64,000 bases of DNA from Oscillospiraceae bacterium (GTDB taxonomy: Bacteria; Bacillota; Clostridia; Saccharofermentanales; Saccharofermentanaceae), in the NCBI GenBank assembly GCA_902787975.1, contig CADAIP010000010.1:62001-126000 (forward strand). Direction: 5' to 3'. Position numbers and translations under genes: made by a program. Below the pieces are notes generated by a model that ran no database searches, was not told where the DNA came from, and saw only the letters and a list, made by a program, of their open reading frames with translations. Of this stretch, positions 33,584 to 42,924 are shown piece after piece; the stretch's first letter is position 1; every line of letters begins with the position of its first letter.

Positions 33584-36500
33584 TTATACCTTATCAGATT
33601 CGGGCTTGTCTTCAGGTGTCCGGTTCTCATCAAGGATCCGGAGAAGGCCGATGATCTCAGTTACCGTCTTGTCCTGTTTTACGGAAGACGGCTTGAAAAG
33701 CATGTAGGGCATGCTTCCTGTCGCGTTGATCGTTACTCTAGCGCCATAGAAATGATCTCTCATCAAAGCACCCAGCGCCTGCATGTCTATCTGAAGGTTC
33801 GGGTTGAGATAAAGCCTTACGCCGGCGTTCTTTATGGATGCTTTGGTAAAGCCCAACGTGCCTGCAAGAGATCTCATGAGAGAGACACCCGAGAGGATAT
33901 AGACTTCTGAAGGTGCATCGCCGTAACGGTCGGTGACTTCGTCGATAAAGTCGCTGTAAGATTCGAAGCTTGAGATGTCGCCGATACGCCTGTAGCAGCT
34001 CATCCTGGCCGCCTCATCCTGGATGTAGGAAGAAGGAATGTATGCGTCATAATCGACTTCAACCGTAAAGCCTTTTTCGGAGCTCTCTGAATGGCCAGTA
34101 AGCACATCAGTATCAAGAACTTCGTCTTTGCCGGACTTGAGAAGCCGGACTTCCTCATCAAGAAGTCTGCAGTAGAGCTCATAACCGATGACGTCCATCT
34201 GGCCGTGCTGCTCGGCGCCCAAAAGGCTGCCTGCGCCTCTTACCTCAAGGTCACGCATGGCAATCCTGACACCTGAACCGAGTTCGGTGAATTCACGGAG
34301 GGCATTGAGTCTTTTCGAGGCTTCCTCGTTAAGGGGAGCGTCGGCATTATATGTGATGTAAGCATATGCCTGTCTGTCTGAACGGCCGACACGGCCCTTG
34401 ATCTGGTAGAGCTGCGAAAGGCCGAAGCGGTCGGCGTTCTCGACGATCAGGGTGTTTACGTTCGGCATGTCGACGCCGTTTTCGATGATGGTCGTGCAGA
34501 CGAGGATGTCGTACTTGCCTTCGACGAAGTCTGTGACTACTGCCTCAAGGCCGTTTTCGGGCATCTGGCCGTGTGCATAAGTGACGCGCACGCCGGGCAT
34601 CGCTTTCGCGAGGTTGTCGGCAACCTTATCAATGTCTGATGTCCTGTTGTAAAGATAGAAGATCTGGCCGCCTCTTGCGATCTCACGCATGCACGCCTGG
34701 ACGATGATCTGCTCGTCGTAGCCAAGCACGTATGTCTGTACCGCGCGTCTGTTGAAAGGCGCTTCCTCAAGGACAGAGATGTCCCTGATGCCTGAAAGCG
34801 ACATGTGGAGCGTTCTCGGGATAGGAGTTGCTGACAGAGAAAGCACGTCGACGTCGGTTTTCATGGACTTGATCTTCTCTTTGTGGTTGACGCCGAATCT
34901 CTGTTCCTCGTCGATTACGAGAAGGCCCAGATGCGGCGGTTTTACGTCATTTGAAAGCGCCCTGTGGGTGCCGATGATGATGTCGATCTTGCCGCTCTCG
35001 ATATCAATGAGATTCTGCTTTATCTGCGCCTGTGAGACGAATCTTGAGAGCATGCAGACGTTTACCGGGAAGTCCTTTAATCTGCGGGATAAGTTCTCGT
35101 AGTGCTGCTGCGCAAGGAGTGTCGTCGGCGCGAGCATAATTACCTGTCTGCCGTTCATGACCGCCTTGAACATTGCCCTGAATGCGACTTCCGTCTTGCC
35201 GAATCCGACGTCTCCGCAAAGGAGTCTGTCCATCGGTCTCTCGGATTCCATGTCTGTCTTTATCTCATGTGCCGCGCGGAGCTGATCGTCAGTCTCAACG
35301 AACGGGAATTTGGCTTCGAAAAGTTTCTGCTGCTCATCGTCAGGCGCGCACGCAAAGCCCTTGTTTACGCTTCTTGCGGCATAGATCTTCAAAAGGTCGT
35401 ATGCAACTTTCTTGATCGCATCCCTTGCGCGCGATACTGACTTCTTCCACTCGTCGCCGCCAAGCCTTGAGAGCTTCGGTTCTTTCTCGCCCGGGCCGAC
35501 ATATTTCTGAAGCGAATCCAGATTCTCAGGAAGGATATAAAGCGTCTCACCCTTTGCATAAGTCAGCTTCAGGTAGTCCTTGCGGATCTCGCCGACCCTC
35601 ATGTTGACGAGGCCTTCATATCGGCCGACACCGTGCTTGTCGTGAACTACGTAGTCGCCCGGATTGATCTCGCTGAAGAACTGGATCCTGTTGCCGCCCT
35701 TCTTCTTTTCGGGGCGCTTCTGCTCAGTTCCATATAACTCCTGCTCGCCCAGGATAGTGATTCCCAGAAGCGGATAGTTAAAGCCCGCCGGGAGCGGTGC
35801 ATCGATTATCTCTGTGAAGCAGTCGTATTCAGCCAGACGTTCCTTAAGCTGCTCCCAGCGCCTTCCGTGGTGGGCAACAAGATAAACGTTCTTATTCTCC
35901 TTGAGGAGTGCGGAAAGTTCCTGTGCACGGCCCGAAAAGTTATCTGCCGGGAAGCCTGAAACCGTATGAAGCACTCCGCCCGGCAAACCATTGCCGGAAG
36001 ACTGGAACATGGACAATGTAACAATGTTATCCAGGCCGTCCAATGCCCTCATGAGCTTCGAAATGTTCACCATGGCAGACGGAGCACACGTCGGCGCGAT
36101 ACCTATCTCAAAAGAGTCGCGGCAGCGTTGCACATATTCGCCCGCATAAGCGTTCATGCGCGCATCGATGTCGACCATCTCGTCGGCAAAGAAGACAACG
36201 TCGCTGCCGTTCACGTAATTTATTATGGTCTGATAGTCCTTTAGGATGATCCCAAGCCATCTTGCGATGCCCGAAGGCTCGATTCCGTTGCTGATCTTCT
36301 CAGCGTCGCCCGTTGCCGTTCTGGACAAAAGCTCTGCCGCACGCCTTACTTCCCTCGTCGCCGTGTTCATCTTGGCGAGGTCTTCCTGCACGCGCTCCTT
36401 AATGAGCGATGCTATCTCATCGCGCTTATCTTCAGGGAAAGCATATGCGGATGCAGGGACTGCGGCAGTCTCTTCGAGCTGGCCCGTCGATCTCTGCGTC

Positions 36501-37138
36501 TCCCTGTCGAATGTCTTTATCTGGTCTATCTCGGTATCGAAAAAGCTGACTCTCACGGGTTCCGTATAAGACGGCGAATAGATGTCGACAATGTCGCCTC
36601 TTACTGAGAATTCGCCCTTTTCCATTACCTGCGGGACGTTTTCGTAGCCGTTTAAAAGGAGCTTTTCGACAAGTTCGTCACGCTCCATTTCCATGCCGAC
36701 CTTAAGATCGATTATCCTCTTGCGGAAAACTTCTTTGGGTTCAAGTTTGTTAAGTAGCGCACCTGCCGTTATTACGGCAGCCCCGTATTCGCCTCTGGCA
36801 AGCTCTGAGAGCGCCGCTGAACGGTTAAGCTCTAATTCTCTGGAAGAAGCCTCCGCGCTCACGAGAGACAACTCTGAAGGCGACAGAAGGGTAACCGGCT
36901 CGTCGGTGAATGCCGCACAGTAAGATGCGGTCACGCGCGCCCTTGCGCTGTCTGGTTCGATGAATACAGCCTTGCGGCCGTTAAGGCGGGCCAGAGCCAT
37001 AGCAACATAGACCTTCTGCTCGTTGCACAGGCCCGTGATGTTAAGATGCTTCCCCGTTTTCAGACTTGTGGAAAAGTCAGCGGCGAGCTCTTTGTCGGAT
37101 GCGATCCTTCCAAGGAGTTCGGTGAGGCTTTTATCCAT
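33584..37138 (-). CDS. mfd: Transcription-repair coupling factor
   Basis: 1184 residues, full length for Mfd. In order: UvrB-like N-terminal region; CarD-like RNA polymerase interaction domain (INPGDYVVHDKHGVGRYEGL, about 500); superfamily 2 helicase motifs DRLLCGDVGFGKTEVA, MLAPTTLLAQQH, DEEQRFGV and SATPIPRTL; the RecG-homologous segment IIENGVDMPNVNTLIVENADRFGLSQLYQIKGRVGRS; and a C-terminal regulatory domain. It removes RNA polymerase stalled at DNA damage and recruits UvrA. It overlaps pth by eight bases, the common pth-mfd pairing of Firmicutes. Confidence 0.98.
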   Translation of the reverse strand: MDKSLTELLGRIASDKELAADFSTSLKTGKHLNITGLCNEQKVYVAMALARLNGRKAVFIEPDSARARVTASYCAAFTDEPVTLLSPSELSLVSAEASSRELELNRSAALSELARGEYGAAVITAGALLNKLEPKEVFRKRIIDLKVGMEMERDELVEKLLLNGYENVPQVMEKGEFSVRGDIVDIYSPSYTEPVRVSFFDTEIDQIKTFDRETQRSTGQLEETAAVPASAYAFPEDKRDEIASLIKERVQEDLAKMNTATREVRRAAELLSRTATGDAEKISNGIEPSGIARWLGIILKDYQTIINYVNGSDVVFFADEMVDIDARMNAYAGEYVQRCRDSFEIGIAPTCAPSAMVNISKLMRALDGLDNIVTLSMFQSSGNGLPGGVLHTVSGFPADNFSGRAQELSALLKENKNVYLVAHHGRRWEQLKERLAEYDCFTEIIDAPLPAGFNYPLLGITILGEQELYGTEQKRPEKKKGGNRIQFFSEINPGDYVVHDKHGVGRYEGLVNMRVGEIRKDYLKLTYAKGETLYILPENLDSLQKYVGPGEKEPKLSRLGGDEWKKSVSRARDAIKKVAYDLLKIYAARSVNKGFACAPDDEQQKLFEAKFPFVETDDQLRAAHEIKTDMESERPMDRLLCGDVGFGKTEVAFRAMFKAVMNGRQVIMLAPTTLLAQQHYENLSRRLKDFPVNVCMLSRFVSQAQIKQNLIDIESGKIDIIIGTHRALSNDVKPPHLGLLVIDEEQRFGVNHKEKIKSMKTDVDVLSLSATPIPRTLHMSLSGIRDISVLEEAPFNRRAVQTYVLGYDEQIIVQACMREIARGGQIFYLYNRTSDIDKVADNLAKAMPGVRVTYAHGQMPENGLEAVVTDFVEGKYDILVCTTIIENGVDMPNVNTLIVENADRFGLSQLYQIKGRVGRSDRQAYAYITYNADAPLNEEASKRLNALREFTELGSGVRIAMRDLEVRGAGSLLGAEQHGQMDVIGYELYCRLLDEEVRLLKSGKDEVLDTDVLTGHSESSEKGFTVEVDYDAYIPSSYIQDEAARMSCYRRIGDISSFESYSDFIDEVTDRYGDAPSEVYILSGVSLMRSLAGTLGFTKASIKNAGVRLYLNPNLQIDMQALGALMRDHFYGARVTINATGSMPYMLFKPSSVKQDKTVTEIIGLLRILDENRTPEDKPESDKV

Positions 37139-37661
37139 TAGAGATGATCTCCTCTACTGCCTCACACGCTTTAACGAATGCGTCGTTCATGAGTGACCGG
37201 TCATCTGCGGGCACTTCGGAAAGAACATAATTTACGAGATCCCAGTGTTCAGGTACCGGACCCGTGCCGATCCTGACACGCGGAAACTCCTGTGTTCCAA
37301 GGAGCTGGATCACGGATCTCATGCCGTTATGCGTGCCGGCACTGCCCTTGGGTCTTACCCTGATGGTACCCTTGGCAATGTCGATATCGTCGTAAACAGT
37401 GATGATGTTTTTCGGCGGGACCTTATAGAAATTACTGATCTCAACCAGGCACTCGCCTGAGTTGTTCATGTAAGTCGTTGGCTTGATGATGATGACGTCC
37501 TGTCCTGCAATCTTGCCCTTGCCCCAGAGGCCCTTGTACTTTTCCTTGCCGAGAAAAATGCCATGTTTATCCGCGAGCATATCTACAGCGAGATAGCCCA
37601 TGTTGTGCCATGTATAGATATACTGTTTTCCCGGATTACCGAGTCCGGCCACTATCCACAT
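37131..37661 (-). CDS. pth: Peptidyl-tRNA hydrolase
   Basis: 176 residues, slightly under the family average. GLGNPGKQYIYTWHNMG carries the catalytic His, KPTTYMNNSGE the substrate-binding Asn, and VYDDIDIAKGTIRVRPKGSAGTHNGMRS the conserved Asp and second His. It releases peptides from prematurely dropped peptidyl-tRNA. GGAAGGA lies before the ATG. Operon order glmU-pth-mfd is standard for the phylum. Confidence 0.97.
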   Translation of the reverse strand: MWIVAGLGNPGKQYIYTWHNMGYLAVDMLADKHGIFLGKEKYKGLWGKGKIAGQDVIIIKPTTYMNNSGECLVEISNFYKVPPKNIITVYDDIDIAKGTIRVRPKGSAGTHNGMRSVIQLLGTQEFPRVRIGTGPVPEHWDLVNYVLSEVPADDRSLMNDAFVKACEAVEEIISNG

Positions 37662-37679
37662 AAAGATCCTTCCGGAAGA

Positions 37680-39095
37680 TCAGACCTCTGAACGTCTGTC
37701 GTCGAGTCTGATATAATTCTCGCCTCTCATACGGCTCTTGTCTGCAACCCAGTTATCCTTGTTGAGCTGCTTTGATCTTCCGATACCGAGCGAAAGCGCC
37801 GGAACGTCGGATGTGATCGTTGAGCCTGCGGCAATGTAGCAGTCCTTGCCGAGAACGACAGAGGATACGATATTGGAGTTGCCTCCGATGAATACGTTGT
37901 CCTCGATCGTGCAGCCGACCTTGTCCTGACCATCGAAGTTACATGTAACGGTACCGCATCCGAAGTTAACGTTGCGGCCTACCTTTGAGTCACCGATGTA
38001 TGTAAGGTGACGTGCTCTCGTATACTCGCCGATGTCAGAACCCTTGACCTCAACGTATGCACCGAGTGTTACGTGATCGTCGATCTTGGATTCAGGTCTG
38101 ATGTGCGTATAAGGTCCGATACGGCAGTCCTTGCCGATCGTGCTTGAAGAAACGATCGAGTTATCAACAACCGTGCCGTCGCCGATATCAGAGCAGTCGA
38201 TTCTTGTATTCTCGCCGATGATGCAGTCCTCACCGATGTTTGTGTTGCCGATGAGCGTCGTACCAGGCAGGATAACAGTATCCTGGCCAATCTCTACTGC
38301 GTGGTGGATCCATGTAGCATTGGGATCAACGATCTCGACACCGTTCTTCATGTGGCGGTCGAGGATCCTGTGGTTCATGATGTCTCTTACCTGGGCGAGC
38401 TGCTTTCTGTCGTTAACTCCCCTTGTGTCATCGAAATCGCAGACAACCGCGCCAACCGTGTAGCCGTCACCGATAAGGATTCCGATGGTATCTGTAAGGT
38501 AATATTCCTTCTGGGCGTTGTTCGCGCCGATCCTGCCCAAAGCAGAGATAAGGAGAGGTGTCTTGAAAACATACATTGAAGAGTTGATCTCTTTGCACTT
38601 GAGCTCTTCGGGTGTGCAGTCTTTGTGCTCTACGATCTTGAGAACGTTGCCGTCCTCGCCTCTGATGATCCTTCCGTAACCTGTCGGATCGTCTGCCTCA
38701 GCAGTGATGAGGATCGCTGCGCAATTGGAAGCAGCTGAATCGAAAGCATCGAGTGCCTTCTTGATCGTGTCTGCAGATACCATCGGGCAGTCGCCGGGAA
38801 GAACGATCGTAAGTCCGTCTCTGCCCTCAAGGAAAGGTGCAGCCTGCATTACGGCGTGGCCTGTTCCTCTCTGTTCTTCCTGAAGTACGTATGCGACATT
38901 CTCGCCCAATACGCTTCTGATCTCAGCCTGTGCTTCACCTACTATATATACCTGGTCCTGGCAGCCTGCTTCCTGAAGAGCATCAGCTACCCATTGAATG
39001 ATCGGTTTGCCCGACACCTGGAACACAACTTTAGAATGCTTTGACTTCATTCTCGTGCTCTTACCTGCCGCCATAACAACCGCACTGATTTCCAT
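37680..39095 (-). CDS. glmU: Bifunctional UDP-GlcNAc pyrophosphorylase / glucosamine-1-phosphate acetyltransferase
   Basis: 471 residues. The N-terminal nucleotidyltransferase domain shows VVMAAGKSTRMKSKHSK, QEEQRGTGHAV and LPGDCPMV. The C-terminal left-handed beta-helix has hexapeptide repeats (IGEDCIIGENTRI, IGKDCRIGPYTHIRP) and the acetyl-CoA region DGQDKVGCTIEDNVFIGGN. It makes UDP-N-acetylglucosamine for peptidoglycan. AAGAGG precedes the ATG. First gene of the glmU-pth-mfd operon. Confidence 0.98.
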   Translation of the reverse strand: MEISAVVMAAGKSTRMKSKHSKVVFQVSGKPIIQWVADALQEAGCQDQVYIVGEAQAEIRSVLGENVAYVLQEEQRGTGHAVMQAAPFLEGRDGLTIVLPGDCPMVSADTIKKALDAFDSAASNCAAILITAEADDPTGYGRIIRGEDGNVLKIVEHKDCTPEELKCKEINSSMYVFKTPLLISALGRIGANNAQKEYYLTDTIGILIGDGYTVGAVVCDFDDTRGVNDRKQLAQVRDIMNHRILDRHMKNGVEIVDPNATWIHHAVEIGQDTVILPGTTLIGNTNIGEDCIIGENTRIDCSDIGDGTVVDNSIVSSSTIGKDCRIGPYTHIRPESKIDDHVTLGAYVEVKGSDIGEYTRARHLTYIGDSKVGRNVNFGCGTVTCNFDGQDKVGCTIEDNVFIGGNSNIVSSVVLGKDCYIAAGSTITSDVPALSLGIGRSKQLNKDNWVADKSRMRGENYIRLDDRRSEV

Positions 39096-39164
39096 AAATT
39101 AACCTCTTAAGTTAGTTATTTGGGATTTTACCCCCGACATTATAGCAAATTCTTACTTCTTATT

Positions 39165-39201
39165 AAATGAAAAGCCCTGCACTTATTGGGACAAGTGCAG
39201 G
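39165..39201 (-). terminator. Terminator of ldh
   Basis: Perfect 9-bp stem CCTGCACTT / AAGTGCAGG; the minus strand continues GCTTTTCATTT. Confidence 0.8.
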
Positions 39202-39258
39202 ACTTGGGATTATTTCTTTTCGCGCCCGAAAACAAAGGCGCATCAAGTATCCGCCCTA

Positions 39259-40212
39259 TCAGAGGCCCTCTACGGAAGCGATAGCCTCACGCATATTTGC
39301 CTCAGATTTCTTGAGGAGCTCGTACTCTTCGTCTGTAAGACGCATGTCAATGATCTTATCAACGCCGTTAGCACCGATGAGTGCAGGAACGTCGAGAGTA
39401 ACTCCGGAGATGCCGTACTCGCCGTTGAGTCTTGTGGATACTGTTCTGATAGTGTGCTCGTCTTCTGTGATGCTTCTGAGGAGAGTAGCAGCACTTACGG
39501 CGATACCGTTGAATGTAGCGCCCTTGAGCTTGATGATCTCAGCGCCTGCAGACTTTGTCTTCTGAGCGATCTCAGCCTTAACATCCTCTCCGAAAGGTAC
39601 GCCGATTGCATCTGCGTACTCGTCGATGGACATACCTGCAACGTGAGTGTGGCTCCATGCAGGGAACTGTGTCTCACCGTGCTCGCCGAGGATATAACCG
39701 TGAACGTTTCTAACGTCAACGCCAAGCTTTCTGGAAATGAGGACTCTGAAACGTGCAGAGTCAAGGTTCGTACCTGAACCGATGATCTTGTTTGAAGGAA
39801 GTCCGGACCACTCCGCAACCTTATATGTAACGAGGTCGCAAGGGTTGGAGATTACCATGATGACACCCTTGTTGTAGTGCTCCATGATGCTGTCTGTAAT
39901 GGCATGAGCGAGCTTGACGTTCTTCTTTGCAAGGTCAAGTCTTGTCTCGCCTTCTTTTCTGGGGATACCTGCCGTGATGATGATGCAGTCAGCATCCTTA
40001 ACGTCAGAATAGTCGCCTGCGTGAATGTACATATCGCCGATGAACGGAAGTCCGTGGCTGATATCAAGTGCCTCACCCAGAGCCTTTTCCTTATTGACAT
40101 CAATAAGAACGAGCTCAGAGCAGAGCTGCTGCATTGCGATTGCGAAAGCGGTTGTAGATCCTACCGCGCCTGCGCCGATAATGGCGACTTTTGTTCCTTC
40201 TTGTTTATACAT
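39259..40212 (-). CDS. ldh: L-lactate dehydrogenase
   Basis: 317 residues. Rossmann motif VAIIGAGAVGSTTAFA binds NADH. DCIIITAGIPRKEGETRLDL contains the mobile loop region. VISNPCDLVTY, SGTNLDSARFR (substrate Arg) and GEHGETQFPAWS (catalytic His) follow. The Gln/Arg pattern of the substrate loop favours lactate over malate. It converts pyruvate to L-lactate and regenerates NAD in fermentation. A run of G (GGGGGCATATGAGAC) serves as Shine-Dalgarno. Monocistronic, with a terminator downstream. Confidence 0.95.
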   Translation of the reverse strand: MYKQEGTKVAIIGAGAVGSTTAFAIAMQQLCSELVLIDVNKEKALGEALDISHGLPFIGDMYIHAGDYSDVKDADCIIITAGIPRKEGETRLDLAKKNVKLAHAITDSIMEHYNKGVIMVISNPCDLVTYKVAEWSGLPSNKIIGSGTNLDSARFRVLISRKLGVDVRNVHGYILGEHGETQFPAWSHTHVAGMSIDEYADAIGVPFGEDVKAEIAQKTKSAGAEIIKLKGATFNGIAVSAATLLRSITEDEHTIRTVSTRLNGEYGISGVTLDVPALIGANGVDKIIDMRLTDEEYELLKKSEANMREAIASVEGL

Positions 40213-40407
40213 GTCTCATATGCCCCCTTTTGTAGCAGTATGAATGATATCAAGAATGAATATTCAAATAAAGTCATTATTCGTTGCAAATTTTACCTAA
40301 AAAATGCACTTACAAACTGCCGTGCAAGTGTAATTTGATAATTTGATAATCAAAGTTTTTGCCCTGTTTTATGGGGTTTCAGGCCTGTTTTAGTCCCCAA
40401 AACCGAA

Positions 40408-40436
40408 TTGACGGTTAAAAATGAAGCGGATATAAT
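40408..40436 (+). promoter_or_regulatory. Promoter of the antitoxin RNA
   Basis: TTGACG at 40408-40413, exact 17-base spacer, TATAAT at 40431-40436. Expected start near 40443, directed into the toxin gene from its 3' side. Confidence 0.85.
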
Positions 40437-40442
40437 GAATTC

Positions 40443-40534
40443 ATAGATGAGGCATTACGCAATAGACGGTTGTCCTCAGAAATTGGTTTGGAACGCCGCC
40501 CCAGTTCTTCAGGCTACGGGCGGCTTATTTCTTT
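40443..40534 (+). ncRNA. Antisense RNA antitoxin (type I) opposite the toxin mRNA 3' region
   Basis: About 92 nt from the promoter at 40408-40436 to an intrinsic terminator: stem GCCGCCC (40495-40501) / GGGCGGC (40518-40524) and tail TTATTTCTTT. It is fully complementary to the toxin mRNA downstream of the toxin stop codon and overlaps the last codons (40525-40534). This convergent 3'-overlap matches TxpA/RatA and BsrG/SR4 of Bacillus. Expression and function are inferred. Confidence 0.75.
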
Positions 40535-40713
40535 GTATTTAAACAAAGAGCAATGATTGAAACTATTAATACGCCAATCGTGAGTATCACGATCAACATT
40601 TCGTAATCACTCATGCTGCACCTCCTTTCACCATGAACGAGGTCATGGGTTTACAGGAGGACGACCGCCTAAACACCTAGGTGTTACGATTACCGTTTAG
40701 GGTAATGCCTCAT
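40447..40713. repeat. Long-distance inverted repeats closing the toxin mRNA
   Basis: ATGAGGCATTAC at 40447-40458 and GTAATGCCTCAT at 40702-40713 are perfectly complementary (12 bp). GACGGTTGTCCTC (40465-40477) also pairs with the region 40657-40669 with one mismatch and one G-U. In the toxin mRNA these are its 5' and 3' ends. They allow the end-to-end fold known for hok-, aapA- and txpA-type messages. Confidence 0.85.
40525..40614 (-). CDS. 29-residue holin-like type I toxin peptide
   Basis: Short gene: ATG at 40614, stop at 40525-40527. The peptide starts MSDYEMLIVIL, has one continuous hydrophobic helix (residues about 6-24) and ends CLNTKK. This is the pattern of the Firmicutes holin-like toxin family of type I systems. 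A very strong Shine-Dalgarno (AGGAGGTG, 40619-40626) sits four bases before the ATG. The same AGGAGG can pair with CCTCCT (40655-40660), with the hairpin CCATGA/TCATGG (40631-40648) in between, so translation is probably blocked in the full-length mRNA. A possible -10 (TATAGA) lies near 40720. Confidence 0.8.
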   Translation of the reverse strand: MSDYEMLIVILTIGVLIVSIIALCLNTKK

Positions 40714-40830
40714 AAACAGTCTATATGGCAACGATCACAATGTCATTGCTTTAAAGGGACTTACGCTATCTTTTCAAGATAAATATACATATATTGTCCC
40801 CTTATCAGGATTTAATCGAAAATCGCATGA

Positions 40831-40859
40831 AAAACGGCGCAGGACTTTTGTCCCACGCC
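40831..40859 (-). terminator. Terminator of thrS
   Basis: Stem GGCG-CA-GGAC / GTCC-CA-CGCC around TTTT; the minus strand continues GTTTTTC. 30 bases after the thrS stop. Confidence 0.8.
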
Positions 40860-40888
40860 GCCTGTTATTTGTTTTGTCTGAGCGAAGA

Positions 40889-42715
40889 TCAGATCTCCTG
40901 AGGGAGCTCCAATGTTCTTTCTGCATTGAGCTTTTTGCAGAGTTCAACAAACTTGTCGAGAGCAACGCCCTGGAGCTGCTTGTTGGAGCCTCTTACGTTA
41001 ACAGATACTGTGTTCTCAGCAGCTTCCTTGTCGCCTACAACGAGGATATAAGGATCCTTCATCTGCTTGAACTTCTTGATCTTGTCTCTCATGTTAACGT
41101 CTGTTAAGTCGGACTCGACTCTTACGCCGGCCTTTGTGAGAGCATCAGCAACCTTCTGTGCATACTCATTGTGCTCAGGTCTGATAGGTACGACTGCAAC
41201 CTGATAAGGATTGAGCCAGAACGGGAAAGCGCCCTTGAAGTGCTCTGTGATGATGCCGATGAAACGCTCGAAAGAACCGAAGATGGCTCTGTGGATAACG
41301 ATAGGCATCTTCTGTGCGCCGTCCTTGTCGACGAATGTGAGCTCGAAGTTATGAGGAAGCTGGAAGTCGAGCTGGACTGTACCGCACTGCCACTCACGTC
41401 CAAGAGCGTCCTTGATCTGAAGGTCGATCTTCGGGCCGTAGAATGCGCCGTCGCCTTCGTTGATCTCGTAGTTGCCGTCACCATACTTCTCGTCGAGGAT
41501 AGCCTTGAGAGAAGCCTCAGCAGAGTTCCATGACTCGATATCGCCCATGAAGTCGTCAGGTCTTGTTGAGAACTCGGCTCTGTATGTGATACCGAATGTC
41601 TTGTAGATCTCGTCTGCAATAGCGATTACGTCCTTGATCTCGTCCTTGATCTGGTCAGGTGTAACGAATGTATGGTCGTCGTCCTGACGGAACTCCTGAA
41701 CTCTGAAAAGACCGTTCATCTGGCCGGACTTCTCCTTACGGTGGAGTACATCGTACTCACTGTAACGGATAGGAAGTTCCTTATACGAGTGCATTGTGCG
41801 CTTGTAGGACATCATGGCGTTAGGGCAGTTCATAGGCTTAGCTGCCATTGTATCCTCAGCATCAACGGCGTACTGCTCGGGAGCCTCTTCGCCCTGAACA
41901 GCGTCAGTAGCATTAACGCCCTTTGTGATACCGGGAACGATGAACATGTTGTTCTGATAGTGTGCCCAGTGACCGGAAATGAGCCAGAGCTTCTTATTGT
42001 TGATAAGAGGTGCGGAGATCTCCGTGTAGCCGTGTGCGCCCTGGATCTCACGTGAATACTTCATGAGTTCCTGATAGAGGATCCATCCCCTGGGGAGCCA
42101 GTAAGCCATACCGGGAGCTGTCTCACGGAACATAAAGAGGTCAAGCGCCGTACCTATCTTCTTGTGGTCTCTCTCCTGAGCTTCCTTAAGCCATGCAAGG
42201 TGAGCCTTGAGCTCGTCCTTTGAAGGGAACGCGAAAAGATAGATTCTCTGGAGCTGGTCTCTCTTCTCATCGCCTCTCCAGTAAGCACCGGAAACGTTCT
42301 TGATCTTGAAAGCAGCGCTGAAAAGCTCCTGTGAATTGTCTACGTGAGGTCCACGGCAAAGATCTACATAATCGTCGCCTGTGTAATATATGGATATTGT
42401 CTCGTCTGCAGGCAGATCGACAATAAGCTCATGCTTAAACTTCTGATCCTTGAAGAGTTCCAAAGCCTCATCACGGGAGATGACCTTACGTGTCCAGTCT
42501 TCCCTTCTCTTGATGATCTCATGCATCTTGTCTTCGATTGTCTGGAAATCTTCCTCTGTGACTGTTCTCGGAAGGACAAAATCGTAATAGCAGCCGTCCT
42601 CGATCTCAGGTCCGATCGCGTACTGTACCTCTTTGCCATATAACTCGATTACAGCCTTTGCAAGGATGTGTGCCAAAGAGTGACGGTACACCTTCAATAC
42701 TTCTTCTTTTTCCAT
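40889..42715 (-). CDS. thrS: Threonyl-tRNA synthetase
   Basis: 608 residues. The editing domain carries HSLAHILAKAV (HxxxH) near residue 12 and the Cys/His site DLCRGPHVDNS. Class II motif 2 is FRVQEFRQDDDHTF, and motif 3 with IVIHRAIFGSFERFIGI is followed by the anticodon-binding domain. It lacks the ~60-residue N-terminal TGS domain of longer ThrRS. AGAGGAGG precedes the ATG. No T-box leader is visible in the 200 bases upstream, unlike many Firmicutes thrS genes. Confidence 0.97.
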   Translation of the reverse strand: MEKEEVLKVYRHSLAHILAKAVIELYGKEVQYAIGPEIEDGCYYDFVLPRTVTEEDFQTIEDKMHEIIKRREDWTRKVISRDEALELFKDQKFKHELIVDLPADETISIYYTGDDYVDLCRGPHVDNSQELFSAAFKIKNVSGAYWRGDEKRDQLQRIYLFAFPSKDELKAHLAWLKEAQERDHKKIGTALDLFMFRETAPGMAYWLPRGWILYQELMKYSREIQGAHGYTEISAPLINNKKLWLISGHWAHYQNNMFIVPGITKGVNATDAVQGEEAPEQYAVDAEDTMAAKPMNCPNAMMSYKRTMHSYKELPIRYSEYDVLHRKEKSGQMNGLFRVQEFRQDDDHTFVTPDQIKDEIKDVIAIADEIYKTFGITYRAEFSTRPDDFMGDIESWNSAEASLKAILDEKYGDGNYEINEGDGAFYGPKIDLQIKDALGREWQCGTVQLDFQLPHNFELTFVDKDGAQKMPIVIHRAIFGSFERFIGIITEHFKGAFPFWLNPYQVAVVPIRPEHNEYAQKVADALTKAGVRVESDLTDVNMRDKIKKFKQMKDPYILVVGDKEAAENTVSVNVRGSNKQLQGVALDKFVELCKKLNAERTLELPQEI

Positions 42716-42888
42716 TTGTAAATTCCTCCTCTAGAGTTTTATGCACAGAACCGCTGTGCAGATAGAAGAAGATTGTACCACATATTAATTAAAAATGTTG
42801 ATTTTAAGGGCTTTTCTGATAATTCCCTCATAAATATGCCCGAAAACATGGCATAAAGCCATTTAAAAGAACGTTTGTTCTCAATTGA

Positions 42889-42916
42889 AAAGCCCTTCCG
42901 AAATTGGAAGGGCTTT
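42889..42916. terminator. Bidirectional terminator
   Basis: Perfect 11-bp stem AAAGCCCTTCC / GGAAGGGCTTT with a 6-base loop. It directly follows the tRNA-Ser fragment on the minus strand (tail CTTTTC) and probably was that tRNA's terminator. The rest of 42716-42888 has no gene. Confidence 0.8.
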
Positions 42917-42924
42917 AAGTTCTT

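Noticed and set aside
40213-40340. Rex operator upstream of ldh
   Set aside because: AT-rich inverted words are present but none matches TTGTTAANNNNTTAACAA closely.
42716-42888. T-box leader for thrS
   Set aside because: No AGGGTGGNACCGCG antiterminator sequence or stem I specifier could be found.
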